Notes under the pieces: model-generated | What the model was told of the DNA's origin: nothing | The model's database searches: none | The model's input: only the letters and a program-made list of their open reading frames with translations | Source: DASPTB01 sp035623615 | GTDB lineage: Bacteria > Actinomycetota > UBA4738 | NCBI GenBank assembly: GCA_035623615.1 | Contig: DASPTB010000312.1 | Location: 1 to 29,904, forward strand | Reading direction: 5' to 3' | Length of the DNA stretch: 29,904 nucleotides | Program-made: the position numbers and the translations under genes | In this document: in pieces, positions 16,890 through 25,083 of the stretch | How positions within the stretch are numbered: position 1 is the stretch's first letter | Layout of the letters: each line of letters opens with the position of its first letter

Positions 16890-18962
16890 ATGGCCATCGA
16901 GGCACCCGCACCCGAGCAGCAGACACCGGCGACTCCGACGGTCAAGGCGCGACCGCTCTTCGACCCGCCGATCGTGCGACGGGCGATTCTGGACAGCTTC
17001 CTCAAGCTGAACCCGGGCACCCTCTGGCGCAACCCCGTGATGTTCGTGGTGGAGATCGTGTCCCTCATGGTCACCGTCCGGCTGGTCGTCGACATCGTGA
17101 CCAGCGGCCCGGTCGCCTTCGACGCCTCCATCGCGTTCTGGCTGTGGTTCACCGTCGTGTTCGCCAACTTCGCCGAGGCCATGGCCGAGGGACGCGGAAA
17201 GGCGCAGGCCGAGTCCCTGCGAAAGACCCGAGCCGACCTCGTAGCACGGCGCCTTCTGCCCAACGGCAGCGAGGAGAGCGTGCCCGCTTCGGACCTTCGC
17301 GCCGGCGACATCGTGATGGTGAGCGCCGGCGAGCTGATCCCCGGCGACGGCGAGATCGAGGAAGGCATCGCGTCGGTCGACGAGTCGGCGATCACCGGCG
17401 AGTCGGCCCCGGTCATCCGCGAGTCGGGCGGCGACCGCTCGGCCGTGACGGCCGGGACCAAGGTCCTGTCGGACTGGATCCGGGTGCGCATCACGGCGGA
17501 TCCCGGCGAGTCGTTCCTCGACCGCATGATCTCGCTCGTCGAGGGCGCCGAGCGTCAAAAGACGCCGAACGAGATCGCCCTCATGATCCTGCTCGTCAAG
17601 TTCACCATCATCTTCCTGATTGTCTGTGTCGTGCTCCAGCCCATGGCGATCTACTCGGGATCGCGCGTGAGCGACGCCGTGCTCATCGCGCTGTTCGTGT
17701 GCCTCATCCCGACCACGATCGGCGGACTGCTGTCCGCCATCGGGATCGCCGGGATGGACCGTCTCGTCCAGCGCAACGTGCTCGCGATGAGCGGCAGGGC
17801 GGTCGAGGCGGCGGGCGACGTGTCGACGCTGCTGCTGGACAAGACCGGCACGATCACCCTCGGCAACCGCCACGCGGTGGCCTTCATCCCGGCCTCGAAT
17901 GTCTCCGAGCGCGAGCTGGCCGAGGTCGCGCAGGTGGCATCGCTTGCCGACGAGACGCCCGAGGGGCGCTCGATCGTCGTGCTCGCCAAGGAGCGCTACG
18001 GCATCCGGGAGCGCGAGCTGATGGAGATGCACGCCGAGTTCGTCCCGTTCACCGCGCAGACGCGCATGAGCGGCGTGAACCTGGATGGGACCGAGATCCG
18101 TAAGGGCGCGGTCGACTCGATCGCCGGCTGGACCGGCCGGGAGATGCCGGCCGAGTTGACGGCCGAGGTCGAGCGGATCGCCAAGGCCGGCGGGACCCCG
18201 CTCGCCGTCGCGAAGGACCGCGTTCCAATGGGGATCATCGAGCTGAAAGACATCATCAAGGAAGGCCTGACCGAGCGCTTCGACGAGATGCGCAAGGCGG
18301 GCATCAAGACCGTGATGATCACCGGCGACAACGTCCTGACCGCCGCCGCCATCGCCCAGGAGTCCGGCGTCGACGACTTCCTCGCCGAGGCCACGCCCGA
18401 GACCAAGATGGAGCTCATCAAGAAGGAACAGGAGGGCGGCATCCTCGTCGCGATGACGGGGGACGGCACCAATGACGCCCCCGCGCTCGCCCAGGCCGAC
18501 GTCGGCGTCGCCATGAACACGGGGACGACCGCGGCCAAGGAGGCCGGCAACATGGTCGACCTCGACTCCAATCCCACGAAGCTCATGGACATCGTCGAGA
18601 TCGGCAAGCAGCTGCTGATCACACGGGGATCACTCACGACCTTCTCCATCGCGAACGACGTCGCGAAGTACTTCGCCATCATTCCGGCGATGTTCGCCGG
18701 CACCTACTCCGTGCTGAACGCACTCAACGTCATGCACCTTCGCACGCCCGAGTCGGCCATCCTGTCGGCCGTCATCTTCAACGCGCTCATCATCGTGGCG
18801 CTCATCCCGCTCGCCCTCCGTGGCGTGCGTTTCCGCGCGGTGGGTGCCGAGGCGCTGCTTCGGCGCAACCTTCTCATCTACGGATTGGGAGGCATCATCG
18901 TGCCCTTCATCGGCATCAAGGCAATCGACCTCATCCTCGCGCTGTTCCACTTCCCGTCATGA
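16890..18962 (+). CDS. kdpB: KdpB, catalytic P-type ATPase subunit
   Basis: 690 residues. All P-type landmarks are in place: actuator TGES (169-172), whose Ser is the inhibitory phosphorylation site described for E. coli KdpB; membrane motif CLIPTTIGGLLSAIG (271-285); phosphorylated Asp317 in DKTGTITLGNR; nucleotide domain with KGAVDSI; hinge MTGDGTNDAPALAQADVGVAM; and the LDSNPTKLMDIVEIGKQLL block. It hydrolyses ATP to drive K+ through KdpA. The start follows the kdpA stop directly and the stop overlaps the kdpC start (ATGA). Confidence 0.98.
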   Translation: MAIEAPAPEQQTPATPTVKARPLFDPPIVRRAILDSFLKLNPGTLWRNPVMFVVEIVSLMVTVRLVVDIVTSGPVAFDASIAFWLWFTVVFANFAEAMAEGRGKAQAESLRKTRADLVARRLLPNGSEESVPASDLRAGDIVMVSAGELIPGDGEIEEGIASVDESAITGESAPVIRESGGDRSAVTAGTKVLSDWIRVRITADPGESFLDRMISLVEGAERQKTPNEIALMILLVKFTIIFLIVCVVLQPMAIYSGSRVSDAVLIALFVCLIPTTIGGLLSAIGIAGMDRLVQRNVLAMSGRAVEAAGDVSTLLLDKTGTITLGNRHAVAFIPASNVSERELAEVAQVASLADETPEGRSIVVLAKERYGIRERELMEMHAEFVPFTAQTRMSGVNLDGTEIRKGAVDSIAGWTGREMPAELTAEVERIAKAGGTPLAVAKDRVPMGIIELKDIIKEGLTERFDEMRKAGIKTVMITGDNVLTAAAIAQESGVDDFLAEATPETKMELIKKEQEGGILVAMTGDGTNDAPALAQADVGVAMNTGTTAAKEAGNMVDLDSNPTKLMDIVEIGKQLLITRGSLTTFSIANDVAKYFAIIPAMFAGTYSVLNALNVMHLRTPESAILSAVIFNALIIVALIPLALRGVRFRAVGAEALLRRNLLIYGLGGIIVPFIGIKAIDLILALFHFPS

Positions 18963-19543
18963 TCAGGAACCTGGTCCGCGCCATCTTGTTCACCATCGTC
19001 TTGGCGGTGCTGTGCGGCCTCGTGTACCCGCTCGTGATGACCGGGTTCGCGCAGGTGGCGTTCCGCTCGAAGGCCGACGGCTCGGTCGTCTCGGCGAACG
19101 GACGCCCGGTCGGCAGCGCGTTCATCGGGCAGGAATGGAAGGGTCCACAGTGGTTCTACGGCCGCCCCTCCGTCATCGACTACGACGCAACGACGACCCA
19201 GGGCTCGAACCTCGGGCCACTATCGAAGACGCTCGCGTCCGACATCGAGCAGCGGGCCAAGGCGATCAAGGCGATCGAAGGTCCCTATCACCCCGGACTC
19301 ACGACGGCGCAGATTCCCGTCGACCTGCTCACGGCATCGGCGAGCGGGCTGGACCCGCAGATCTCGCCGGCGGCCGCGAGGTTCCAGGCGCCGAGGATCG
19401 CCGCGACGAGAAGCATCCCGCTGAGCGAGGTCATGAAGCTCATCGACGAGAACACGGCGGGGCGGACGCTGGGGTTCCTCGGCGAGCCGCGCGTCAACGT
19501 CCTCGAGCTCAACCTGGCGTTGCAGCAGCTCTCACAGAAGTGA
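18959..19543 (+). CDS. kdpC: KdpC, accessory subunit of the K+-ATPase
   Basis: 194 residues, family length. One N-terminal helix (about 7-29) is followed by an extracytoplasmic domain with signatures GSAFIGQEWKGPQWFYGRPS, TQGSNLGPLS, VDLLTASASGLDPQISPAAA and GEPRVNVLELNLAL. It stabilises the KdpFABC complex and assists ATP and K+ affinity. Start overlaps kdpB by four nt. Its own stop (TGA 19541-19543) overlaps the GTG start of a further ORF, so the operon continues. Confidence 0.97.
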   Translation: MIRNLVRAILFTIVLAVLCGLVYPLVMTGFAQVAFRSKADGSVVSANGRPVGSAFIGQEWKGPQWFYGRPSVIDYDATTTQGSNLGPLSKTLASDIEQRAKAIKAIEGPYHPGLTTAQIPVDLLTASASGLDPQISPAAARFQAPRIAATRSIPLSEVMKLIDENTAGRTLGFLGEPRVNVLELNLALQQLSQK

Positions 19544-19953
19544 GTTCGGTCGCCCCCGCGCCCCGGACGGTGCTCGTCCTGGGCTCCGGCCCGCTCGAGG
19601 ACGTCATCGGCTTCATCGAGCGGGCAGCCGGGCTGGAAGGTGAGCTCGTGATCCTGAGCCTCGGATTTCCCATCACGGAGGAGCAGCAGACGTCCGTCGC
19701 TGCAGCCATCGCGATGGTGGCCGAGACCCACGGCGGCCTCGACGCGGTGCTCGTGCCCGACGTGCAGGATGTGCCGCGGCACCTCCTCCCGCACGACAGC
19801 GTGGCCGTCTTCGCGTCCGGAATCGAGCGCAGAACCATCGAGGGCACGATTCGCCGTGCCTTCGCTCAGGACTCCGCGACCGGCGGCGCGAGCTCCTCGG
19901 CCTCCACGGCGACCGGCCCGGGCTTCTCGAGTCGCGCCACGAGCGCCTCGTAG
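19540..19953 (+). CDS. Unrecognised kdp-operon ORF coupled to kdpC
   Basis: 137 residues from GTG 19540 (GTGA overlap with the kdpC stop). Codon third positions are strongly G/C. Residues 9-112 alternate strands and helices: RTVLVLGSG, EGELVILSLGFPI, GGLDAVLVPDV, HDSVAVFAS, then a final helix RRTIEGTIRRAFA, suggesting a small Rossmann-like alpha/beta domain. The last 29 residues are Ser/Ala-rich and lie antisense to the end of the DUF2254 gene (88-bp convergent overlap), so the natural end is uncertain. No family recognised. Its position suggests a Kdp-related cytosolic function. Confidence 0.6.
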   Translation: MSSVAPAPRTVLVLGSGPLEDVIGFIERAAGLEGELVILSLGFPITEEQQTSVAAAIAMVAETHGGLDAVLVPDVQDVPRHLLPHDSVAVFASGIERRTIEGTIRRAFAQDSATGGASSSASTATGPGFSSRATSAS

Positions 19954-21302
19954 GCGGCTTGCACGCCCTCGCGGTCGAGCGCCTCGGGAACCGACTCCTC
20001 GCTCACCCGCAGGATCATCTTGGCGTGGCGGACGATGATCGCGGCGTCCTCCGTGTCGTCGCGCAGCGCCATCGCGATCTTCTCGAGGTTCTGGAGCTGC
20101 CGAATGAGGACCGCCGGCATGCCCCGCCCCGCCTGGCGGATCTTGTCGAACGCCGCCTTCACCAGCCGCTCGAACGTGATGGGGCGGTCGATGACCCGGA
20201 TCGTCCCGTCGCGTCCCCGGTAGATGCCCGCGGGAAGCGGCTGACCGGCGACCCGGCACAGGCAGTCCCCCAGCCAGTCGATGCAGTTGAGGGCGGTGAA
20301 CGTGTCGTTCACCGCGGGGGACAGCGCGCGGATGGCGACCTCGACCAGCTGGTCCACGGCGAACCCGAGGTCCTGCGTCAACGTGCGGTTGGGGCCGATG
20401 ATGTGCGCCCGCGTGAGCGCCCGGGAGATCTCCGGTGCCGCTGCGGCCGGCCACACCACGGCGAGCGGCTGCCCCGCGGCGAGGAACTGGCCGGGACGGC
20501 GCAGCAGCAGGATCACGGCGTCGCAGGACGCCGCGATGTCGACCAGGCGCCCGTGCCCGGCGGCCTGGAGGAAGCCGCCCGTCCTCGCGGGGACGGACGC
20601 GCCCTCCCGCTCGAGGCGGGCCTCGACCAGGAGGGCCTCGGATCCCGCGCCCCGAGTCTCCGAACCCGTGGCGGCCGCCTCCTGGTGCAGGGTCGCGAGC
20701 GTTCGCCGGAAATCCCGCGCGATTCCCGCGACCACGGAGGTCAGCTGGATCGACGTCGCGACGTGGTGAATGAAGTAGATGAGGACCCCCAGGTCGACGA
20801 TCATCAGGCCGAGCGCGATGGTCACCGAGAGGTGGGGCACGAACGTCGGCGAGAGGTGCCCGATGGACCCGAGCGTGAGCATGGAGTAGACGAACGTCCC
20901 GACGAACGTCCCCAGGCTGATCTGCGTCCCCAGATCGCGGATGAAGTTGCGCAGCATGCGGGGGCCGAACTGCTGCGAGGCAAGTTGGAGCGCCAGGATG
21001 GTGATGGAGAAGACAAGGCCGACGACGGTGATGATCGCCGCCGCGATTGCGATCAGGATCTGCCGGGCGGCATCCGCGCTCCCGGCGCTGACCCAGCCCG
21101 GGAAGGTGAGATGCCCATGGGCGGCCGCGATGTCGAGGGCGTAGGTGACGGCGAACAGCCCCACCGCCAGCACCACCATGATCGTCGGCACGATCCAGAG
21201 CGTCGTGCGAAGCGCTTCGCGGCGCCATCCGGGGATTCCGTAGCGCCCCAGCCGAAGCTGCGCGTGGTCGCGATCGTGTACCGCGCCGCCGTTCGAGCTC
21301 AT
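19866..21302 (-). CDS. DUF2254 membrane protein
   Basis: 478 residues from ATG 21302 (ATGA overlap with the KdpD-N gene). Four helices in the first 160 residues (TLWIVPTIMVVLAVGLFAVTY; ILIAIAAAIITVVGLVFSIT; a segment around GTFVGTFVYSMLTLG; SVTIALGLMIVDLGVLIYFI) are followed by a cytosolic part with the family signature RTLTQDLGFAVDQLVEVAIRALSPAVNDTFTALNC, split here by notation only. DUF2254 proteins have no established function. Location as third gene of a K+ permease operon suggests an ion-homeostasis role (inference). Confidence 0.85.
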   Translation of the reverse strand: MSSNGGAVHDRDHAQLRLGRYGIPGWRREALRTTLWIVPTIMVVLAVGLFAVTYALDIAAAHGHLTFPGWVSAGSADAARQILIAIAAAIITVVGLVFSITILALQLASQQFGPRMLRNFIRDLGTQISLGTFVGTFVYSMLTLGSIGHLSPTFVPHLSVTIALGLMIVDLGVLIYFIHHVATSIQLTSVVAGIARDFRRTLATLHQEAAATGSETRGAGSEALLVEARLEREGASVPARTGGFLQAAGHGRLVDIAASCDAVILLLRRPGQFLAAGQPLAVVWPAAAAPEISRALTRAHIIGPNRTLTQDLGFAVDQLVEVAIRALSPAVNDTFTALNCIDWLGDCLCRVAGQPLPAGIYRGRDGTIRVIDRPITFERLVKAAFDKIRQAGRGMPAVLIRQLQNLEKIAMALRDDTEDAAIIVRHAKMILRVSEESVPEALDREGVQAAYEALVARLEKPGPVAVEAEELAPPVAES

Positions 21303-22486
21303 TGCACGCGCCGTGAGATCACGTGGATGTCGATGCCGGACGCCCTGCGGATCAACCGGTTGACGAACGATCCGCGGATGAGCTCCTGCCATCGCGACCG
21401 AAGCGGCTCGCCGGCGACGATCTGCGTGACATGCTGCTCGTAGGCGTACGAGAGCGCCCCGTCGACGGAGGAATCGGCGTCGACGACGGCGAACTCGCCC
21501 CCGAGGTCCTGGGTGAGCTGTTCGATCTCCTTCAGCCAGGCAGGATCGGCGGGCTCCTCCTCGGTGCGGGCGTGCAGCACCAGCAGGTCGCCGCGCGCTC
21601 GCTGGGCGATCCGCGCGCCGCGGCGAATCAGGTCCTCCGAGAATCCGGGCCGGCTCACGCAGACGAGCACGCGCTCGCGCGTCTCGGGCACGTGGCCCTT
21701 GGACCAGCGCGCCAGCAGCTCCTCGTCGACCATGTTCGCCACGCGCATGAGCGCGAGCTCGCGGAGCGCGGTGAGATTCTCCGTGGTGAAGAACCGCCGG
21801 AGTGCGAGCTCGGCCTTGCGCGGGTCGGGGTAGACGTTGCCGTGGTGCATCCGCCGCTGCAGGGCGTGGGGCGACATGTCGACGAGCTCCACCTGATCGG
21901 CGAGATCGAGCACCCAGTCGGGAACGGTCTCTTGCTGCCGGATGCCCGTGATCGCCGCGATGACGTCGTTCAGGCTCTCCAGGTGCTGGACGTTGACCGT
22001 GGTGATCACGGGAATGCCCTCGGCGAGGAGGTCGAGGACGTCCTCCCATCGCTTCGCCCGGAGGCTCCCGGGGATATTGGTGTGCGCCAGTTCGTCGACC
22101 AGAACGACCTCGGGCTTGCGGGCGACGATGGCGGCGGTGTCCATCTCCTCGAAGAACGCGCCGCGGTACTCGATCTCCTTGGGCGGGGCGACCTCGAGCC
22201 CTTCGAGCATCTGCGCCGTGTGCGGCCGTCCGTAGGTCTGGACGAGCCCGACGAGGACGTCGGTCCCGCGGCCCCGCCGGCGCTGGCCCTCGGACAGCAT
22301 TGCGTACGTCTTGCCGACGCCCGGCGCCGCGCCCAGGTACACACGCAGCGATGCCCGCTTGGCGTCGCGGGCCAGGGTCGGCGTCCAGTACGTCTGCTGG
22401 GTCGGCTGGACGACCGCGTGGCCGGCGAGTGCCTCGACCGACTCGGTCCCGGTCTCGCCCGTGGGGTCGGGGGTCGCGCCGCTCAT
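21299..22486 (-). CDS. Stand-alone KdpD N-terminal module (KdpD ATPase domain plus USP domain)
   Basis: 395 residues from ATG 22486, overlapping the upstream permease stop (ATGA). Residues 45-255 are the KdpD domain: Walker A GAAPGVGKT (52-60), GLVQTYGRPHTAQMLEGLEV, Walker B-like VVLVDELAHTNIPGS, TTVNVQHLESLNDVI. Residues 265-395 form a universal-stress-protein fold ending IVAGEPLRSRWQELIRGSFV. It stops before any membrane helix or kinase domain. In full-length KdpD these modules read ATP, K+ and, in Staphylococcus, c-di-AMP through an SxS...FTAxY motif; that motif is not evident here. It may act in trans on the truncated kinase at 13285-14895 or on the adjacent permease. Confidence 0.9.
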   Translation of the reverse strand: MSGATPDPTGETGTESVEALAGHAVVQPTQQTYWTPTLARDAKRASLRVYLGAAPGVGKTYAMLSEGQRRRGRGTDVLVGLVQTYGRPHTAQMLEGLEVAPPKEIEYRGAFFEEMDTAAIVARKPEVVLVDELAHTNIPGSLRAKRWEDVLDLLAEGIPVITTVNVQHLESLNDVIAAITGIRQQETVPDWVLDLADQVELVDMSPHALQRRMHHGNVYPDPRKAELALRRFFTTENLTALRELALMRVANMVDEELLARWSKGHVPETRERVLVCVSRPGFSEDLIRRGARIAQRARGDLLVLHARTEEEPADPAWLKEIEQLTQDLGGEFAVVDADSSVDGALSYAYEQHVTQIVAGEPLRSRWQELIRGSFVNRLIRRASGIDIHVISRRVQ

Positions 22487-24987
22487 GCGGGGATTATCTC
22501 TCGCAGCGAAAGCGGATCGGGCGCGGCCAGCTGCTCCATCCGGGTGGGGACGCTCGACAGCACCACGCGCGGCTCGAACAGCAGCAGGTGCTTGATGAAC
22601 AGCGCCCGCTGGTTGTGCAGCAACAGGTGCCGCCGCTTGGAGATGAGCAGCTCGGGGAGGACGACGGCAGCGATCGAGTCCTCGCGGGACGTCACGCGCC
22701 GGACCTCGTCCAGGATCGGCGTTCGCAGGTCGCGAAACGGCGCTTCCAGGATGTCGAGCTGCACCGGGATCCGGGCCTCCAGCCACGCGTCCATCACTTC
22801 GCTCGCCATCGCCGGGTCGCTCGCGATGAAGATCGCCCGGAGATCGTGTGCCTTGAGCGAACGCGCGTAGCTCACCGCCCTCGCGCTCACGGCGTCCACC
22901 GAGGAGATGAACACGATGGCCTCGATGCGATTGGGGACCAGCGGCGGCCGGAGGACGCGGCCGCTCGCCGAGGCCTCGGACAGGACGGGGACGTCGGTGA
23001 CGACGACGCCGGGCTCGGACAAGAGCTGGAGCTTGAGCGAGAAGGAAGAGGACCCGCGAAGGGCGGCCGTCACCGAGCGCCTCGGGAACAGTTCGGGGAT
23101 CACCACGGTGACGAAGCCGTCCGGGTCTTCCTCGAGCGACCGGACCAAGCTCACGAACGCGTCGACCCGACCGGAGGCGTCCGAGGGCAGGAGCTCCAGC
23201 GGTGTCGCGGCGCGAGAGAAGACGGCCCACTGGGCCTCGAGGTCGGGTGGCTCGGAGGGTTTCCTCGCGTGCACTGGCCGGAACCGATCGCCTGAGAACG
23301 ACCGGACGTAGCGAACGGCCTCCGACGTGGCGGCGTCGAGCGAGTCCACCCACAGCAGCACCTGGTTGGCCGGGACGGTGTCGATTCGGACGCGCCGGGA
23401 CGCCAGCAGGCGGGCCACCTGCTCGTAGTGTCGGTGAACGGCTCGGAACCCGAGCACCACCAGCGGGACTGCTGCGATGACGATCCACGCGCCGTGCTCG
23501 AACTTCGTGGCGACGACCACCGCGGTGACGATGCCCGTGGCGAGCGCGCCGACGCCGTTGATGAGCGCCCGGTGCCGCCATCCGGCTGCCTGCGGTCCAC
23601 CGGTCCGCGAGATCCGGCGCCAGTGCCGGACCATCCCGGCCTGGGAGAGCGTGAACGCGGTGAACACGCCCACCACGTACAGCTGGATCAACCGGTCCAC
23701 GTCGGCCTGAAACACCCAGATGAGCGCCGATGCGAGGACGGCGAGGCCGATGACGCCGTTCGAGAACACGAGGCGGTCGCCGAGGTTCTCGAACTGCCTG
23801 GGCATGAACCTGTCGTGCGCGAGGATGGAGGACAGCCGAGGGAAGTCCTGGAAGGACGTGTTCGCCGCGAGGATCAGGACGGCGAACGTGAAGATCTGAA
23901 CGACGTAGAACATCGCGCCGCCGGACCCGTTCGCACCGGGGAAGACCGACCTCGCGATCTCCGACACGACCGAGACCTGGGTGCTCGGGCGTGCATGTGT
24001 CCTCATCGCCAGAAAGGCGAACGACATGACGAGCGTGGCTCCGATCACGCCGAGCATGCCCAGAGTGGCAGCCGCGTTCCTCGCCTGCGGGCGCTTGAAC
24101 GCCCGGATCCCGTTGGAGATCGCCTCGACCCCCGTCAGCGCCGACGCGCCCGACGAGAAGGCGTGCAGCACGAGCGCCACGCCCAGCACGGCAGTGCCCG
24201 CCGGGATCGGCGCGGGGACGACGGCGGGCGGCAGGCCGTGCACGCTCTTGATCAAGCCGACGACGACCAGGATCCCTGCCGACGCGAGGAACCCGTAGGT
24301 GGGCAGCGCGAACAACCACCCGGACTCACGCACACCGCGCAGGTTGGCGAGCGCGATGAACGCGACGAACAGCAGCGAGATCTCGACGCGGTAGGGAAGG
24401 AGCGATGGGAACGCAGAGACGATCGCGAGGACGCCCGAGGACACTGAGACCGCGACGGTCAAGACGTAGTCACAGAGCAGCGCGGCCGCGGCGACCAGTC
24501 CCGCGTTCGTGCCGAGGTTGTCCTTGCTGACGATGTAGGAACCCCCGCCGCTGGGGTACGCGTGAACGGTCTGGCGGTACGAGATCACGACGAGGAGCAT
24601 CAGCAGGGCGACGGCGGCCTGGATCGGCAGCACGAGGCTGAATGCGGCGATGCCGGCGCCGACCAGCACGACCATGCTCGCCTCGACCGAGTAGGCGACC
24701 GAGGAGATCGCGTCGGCCGAGAAGACCGGCAATGCCAGGAACTTCGGCAACAGGGTGTGCTCGAAGCGGTGGCTGGCCATCGGCCGGCCGACGAGGAGTC
24801 GCTTCACGATCTCCTGCGCGGAGCTTCGCCGCGGGAGGAGACGAGCGCCGTCCGCGGGTCGCACGCTCGGCGCGGGACCCACGGGGGCGGGACGGTTCGG
24901 CCGCGACGGCCGCGACGGCCGCGACGAAGGCGCAACCGGCTCCCCCGGGCCGACCGCTGCCCGCTTGTGGACCGTCACGACTGGCAT
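22483..24987 (-). CDS. KimA-like APC-superfamily permease (probable K+ uptake), copy 1
   Basis: 834 residues from ATG 24987, 5 nt after GGAGG. A Pro/Arg/Ser-rich tail (1-50) with three RPS/RPN-type repeats precedes 12 helices (about 85-500). Key blocks are VFSADAISSVAYSVEA, SYRQTVHAYPSGGGSYIVSK and NLGDRLVFSNG, all close to the KimA/YdaO K+ symporter family, formerly called amino-acid permeases. The C-terminal 330 residues hold two USP-like lobes (starting QVLLWVDSLDAATSEAVRYV and EAIVFISSVDAVSARAVSYA). K+/H+ symport is inferred from family likeness and from the Kdp and TrkA neighbours. It is first of a tightly overlapping trio with KdpD-N and DUF2254. Confidence 0.85.
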   Translation of the reverse strand: MPVVTVHKRAAVGPGEPVAPSSRPSRPSRPNRPAPVGPAPSVRPADGARLLPRRSSAQEIVKRLLVGRPMASHRFEHTLLPKFLALPVFSADAISSVAYSVEASMVVLVGAGIAAFSLVLPIQAAVALLMLLVVISYRQTVHAYPSGGGSYIVSKDNLGTNAGLVAAAALLCDYVLTVAVSVSSGVLAIVSAFPSLLPYRVEISLLFVAFIALANLRGVRESGWLFALPTYGFLASAGILVVVGLIKSVHGLPPAVVPAPIPAGTAVLGVALVLHAFSSGASALTGVEAISNGIRAFKRPQARNAAATLGMLGVIGATLVMSFAFLAMRTHARPSTQVSVVSEIARSVFPGANGSGGAMFYVVQIFTFAVLILAANTSFQDFPRLSSILAHDRFMPRQFENLGDRLVFSNGVIGLAVLASALIWVFQADVDRLIQLYVVGVFTAFTLSQAGMVRHWRRISRTGGPQAAGWRHRALINGVGALATGIVTAVVVATKFEHGAWIVIAAVPLVVLGFRAVHRHYEQVARLLASRRVRIDTVPANQVLLWVDSLDAATSEAVRYVRSFSGDRFRPVHARKPSEPPDLEAQWAVFSRAATPLELLPSDASGRVDAFVSLVRSLEEDPDGFVTVVIPELFPRRSVTAALRGSSSFSLKLQLLSEPGVVVTDVPVLSEASASGRVLRPPLVPNRIEAIVFISSVDAVSARAVSYARSLKAHDLRAIFIASDPAMASEVMDAWLEARIPVQLDILEAPFRDLRTPILDEVRRVTSREDSIAAVVLPELLISKRRHLLLHNQRALFIKHLLLFEPRVVLSSVPTRMEQLAAPDPLSLREIIPA
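24899..24925. repeat. Three tandem 9-bp repeats (GGCCGCGAC) within permease copy 1
   Basis: Three exact copies, in frame on the minus strand, encode repeated Ser-Arg-Pro units in the cytosolic N-terminal tail. Slippage would add or remove three residues without breaking the frame. Confidence 0.85.
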
Positions 24988-25026
24988 CGCTGCCTCCACC
25001 TCCAAGACAAGCAGGATGAAAGGGAG

Positions 25027-25079
25027 CCGCCATAGGCGGAAAGCCCCGTGGGCGGGGAGGCCTTTGCCGGAGTCAAAGG
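25027..25079 (-). promoter_or_regulatory. Three consecutive hairpins in the leader between trkA2 and permease copy 1
   Basis: In transcript order: CCTTTG-N7-CAAAGG (25079 to 25061), CCCCG-N4-CGGGG followed by CTTT (25057 to 25044), and CCGCC-TAT-GGCGG (25039 to 25027). They fill the space between the trkA2 stop (25084) and the ribosome site (about 24995). The middle one resembles a weak terminator. They could act as an attenuator or as a processing/stability element that lets the permease be expressed at a different level from the trkA genes. No known riboswitch consensus recognised. Confidence 0.5.
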
Positions 25080-25083
25080 GGGG

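Noticed and set aside
15243..18032. 929-codon open frame on the minus strand across kdpA and kdpB
   Set aside because: It is the antisense shadow of two unmistakable genes; the product is His/Asp/Arg-rich low complexity without any domain.
22487..24319. Upstream extension of the KdpD-N frame into the permease gene
   Set aside because: Arg/Pro-rich shadow; the ATGA overlap at 22483-22486 gives the proper start.
25003..25083. Possible ydaO/c-di-AMP riboswitch before the KimA-like permease
   Set aside because: The gap is too short and the conserved sequence blocks of that class are missing.
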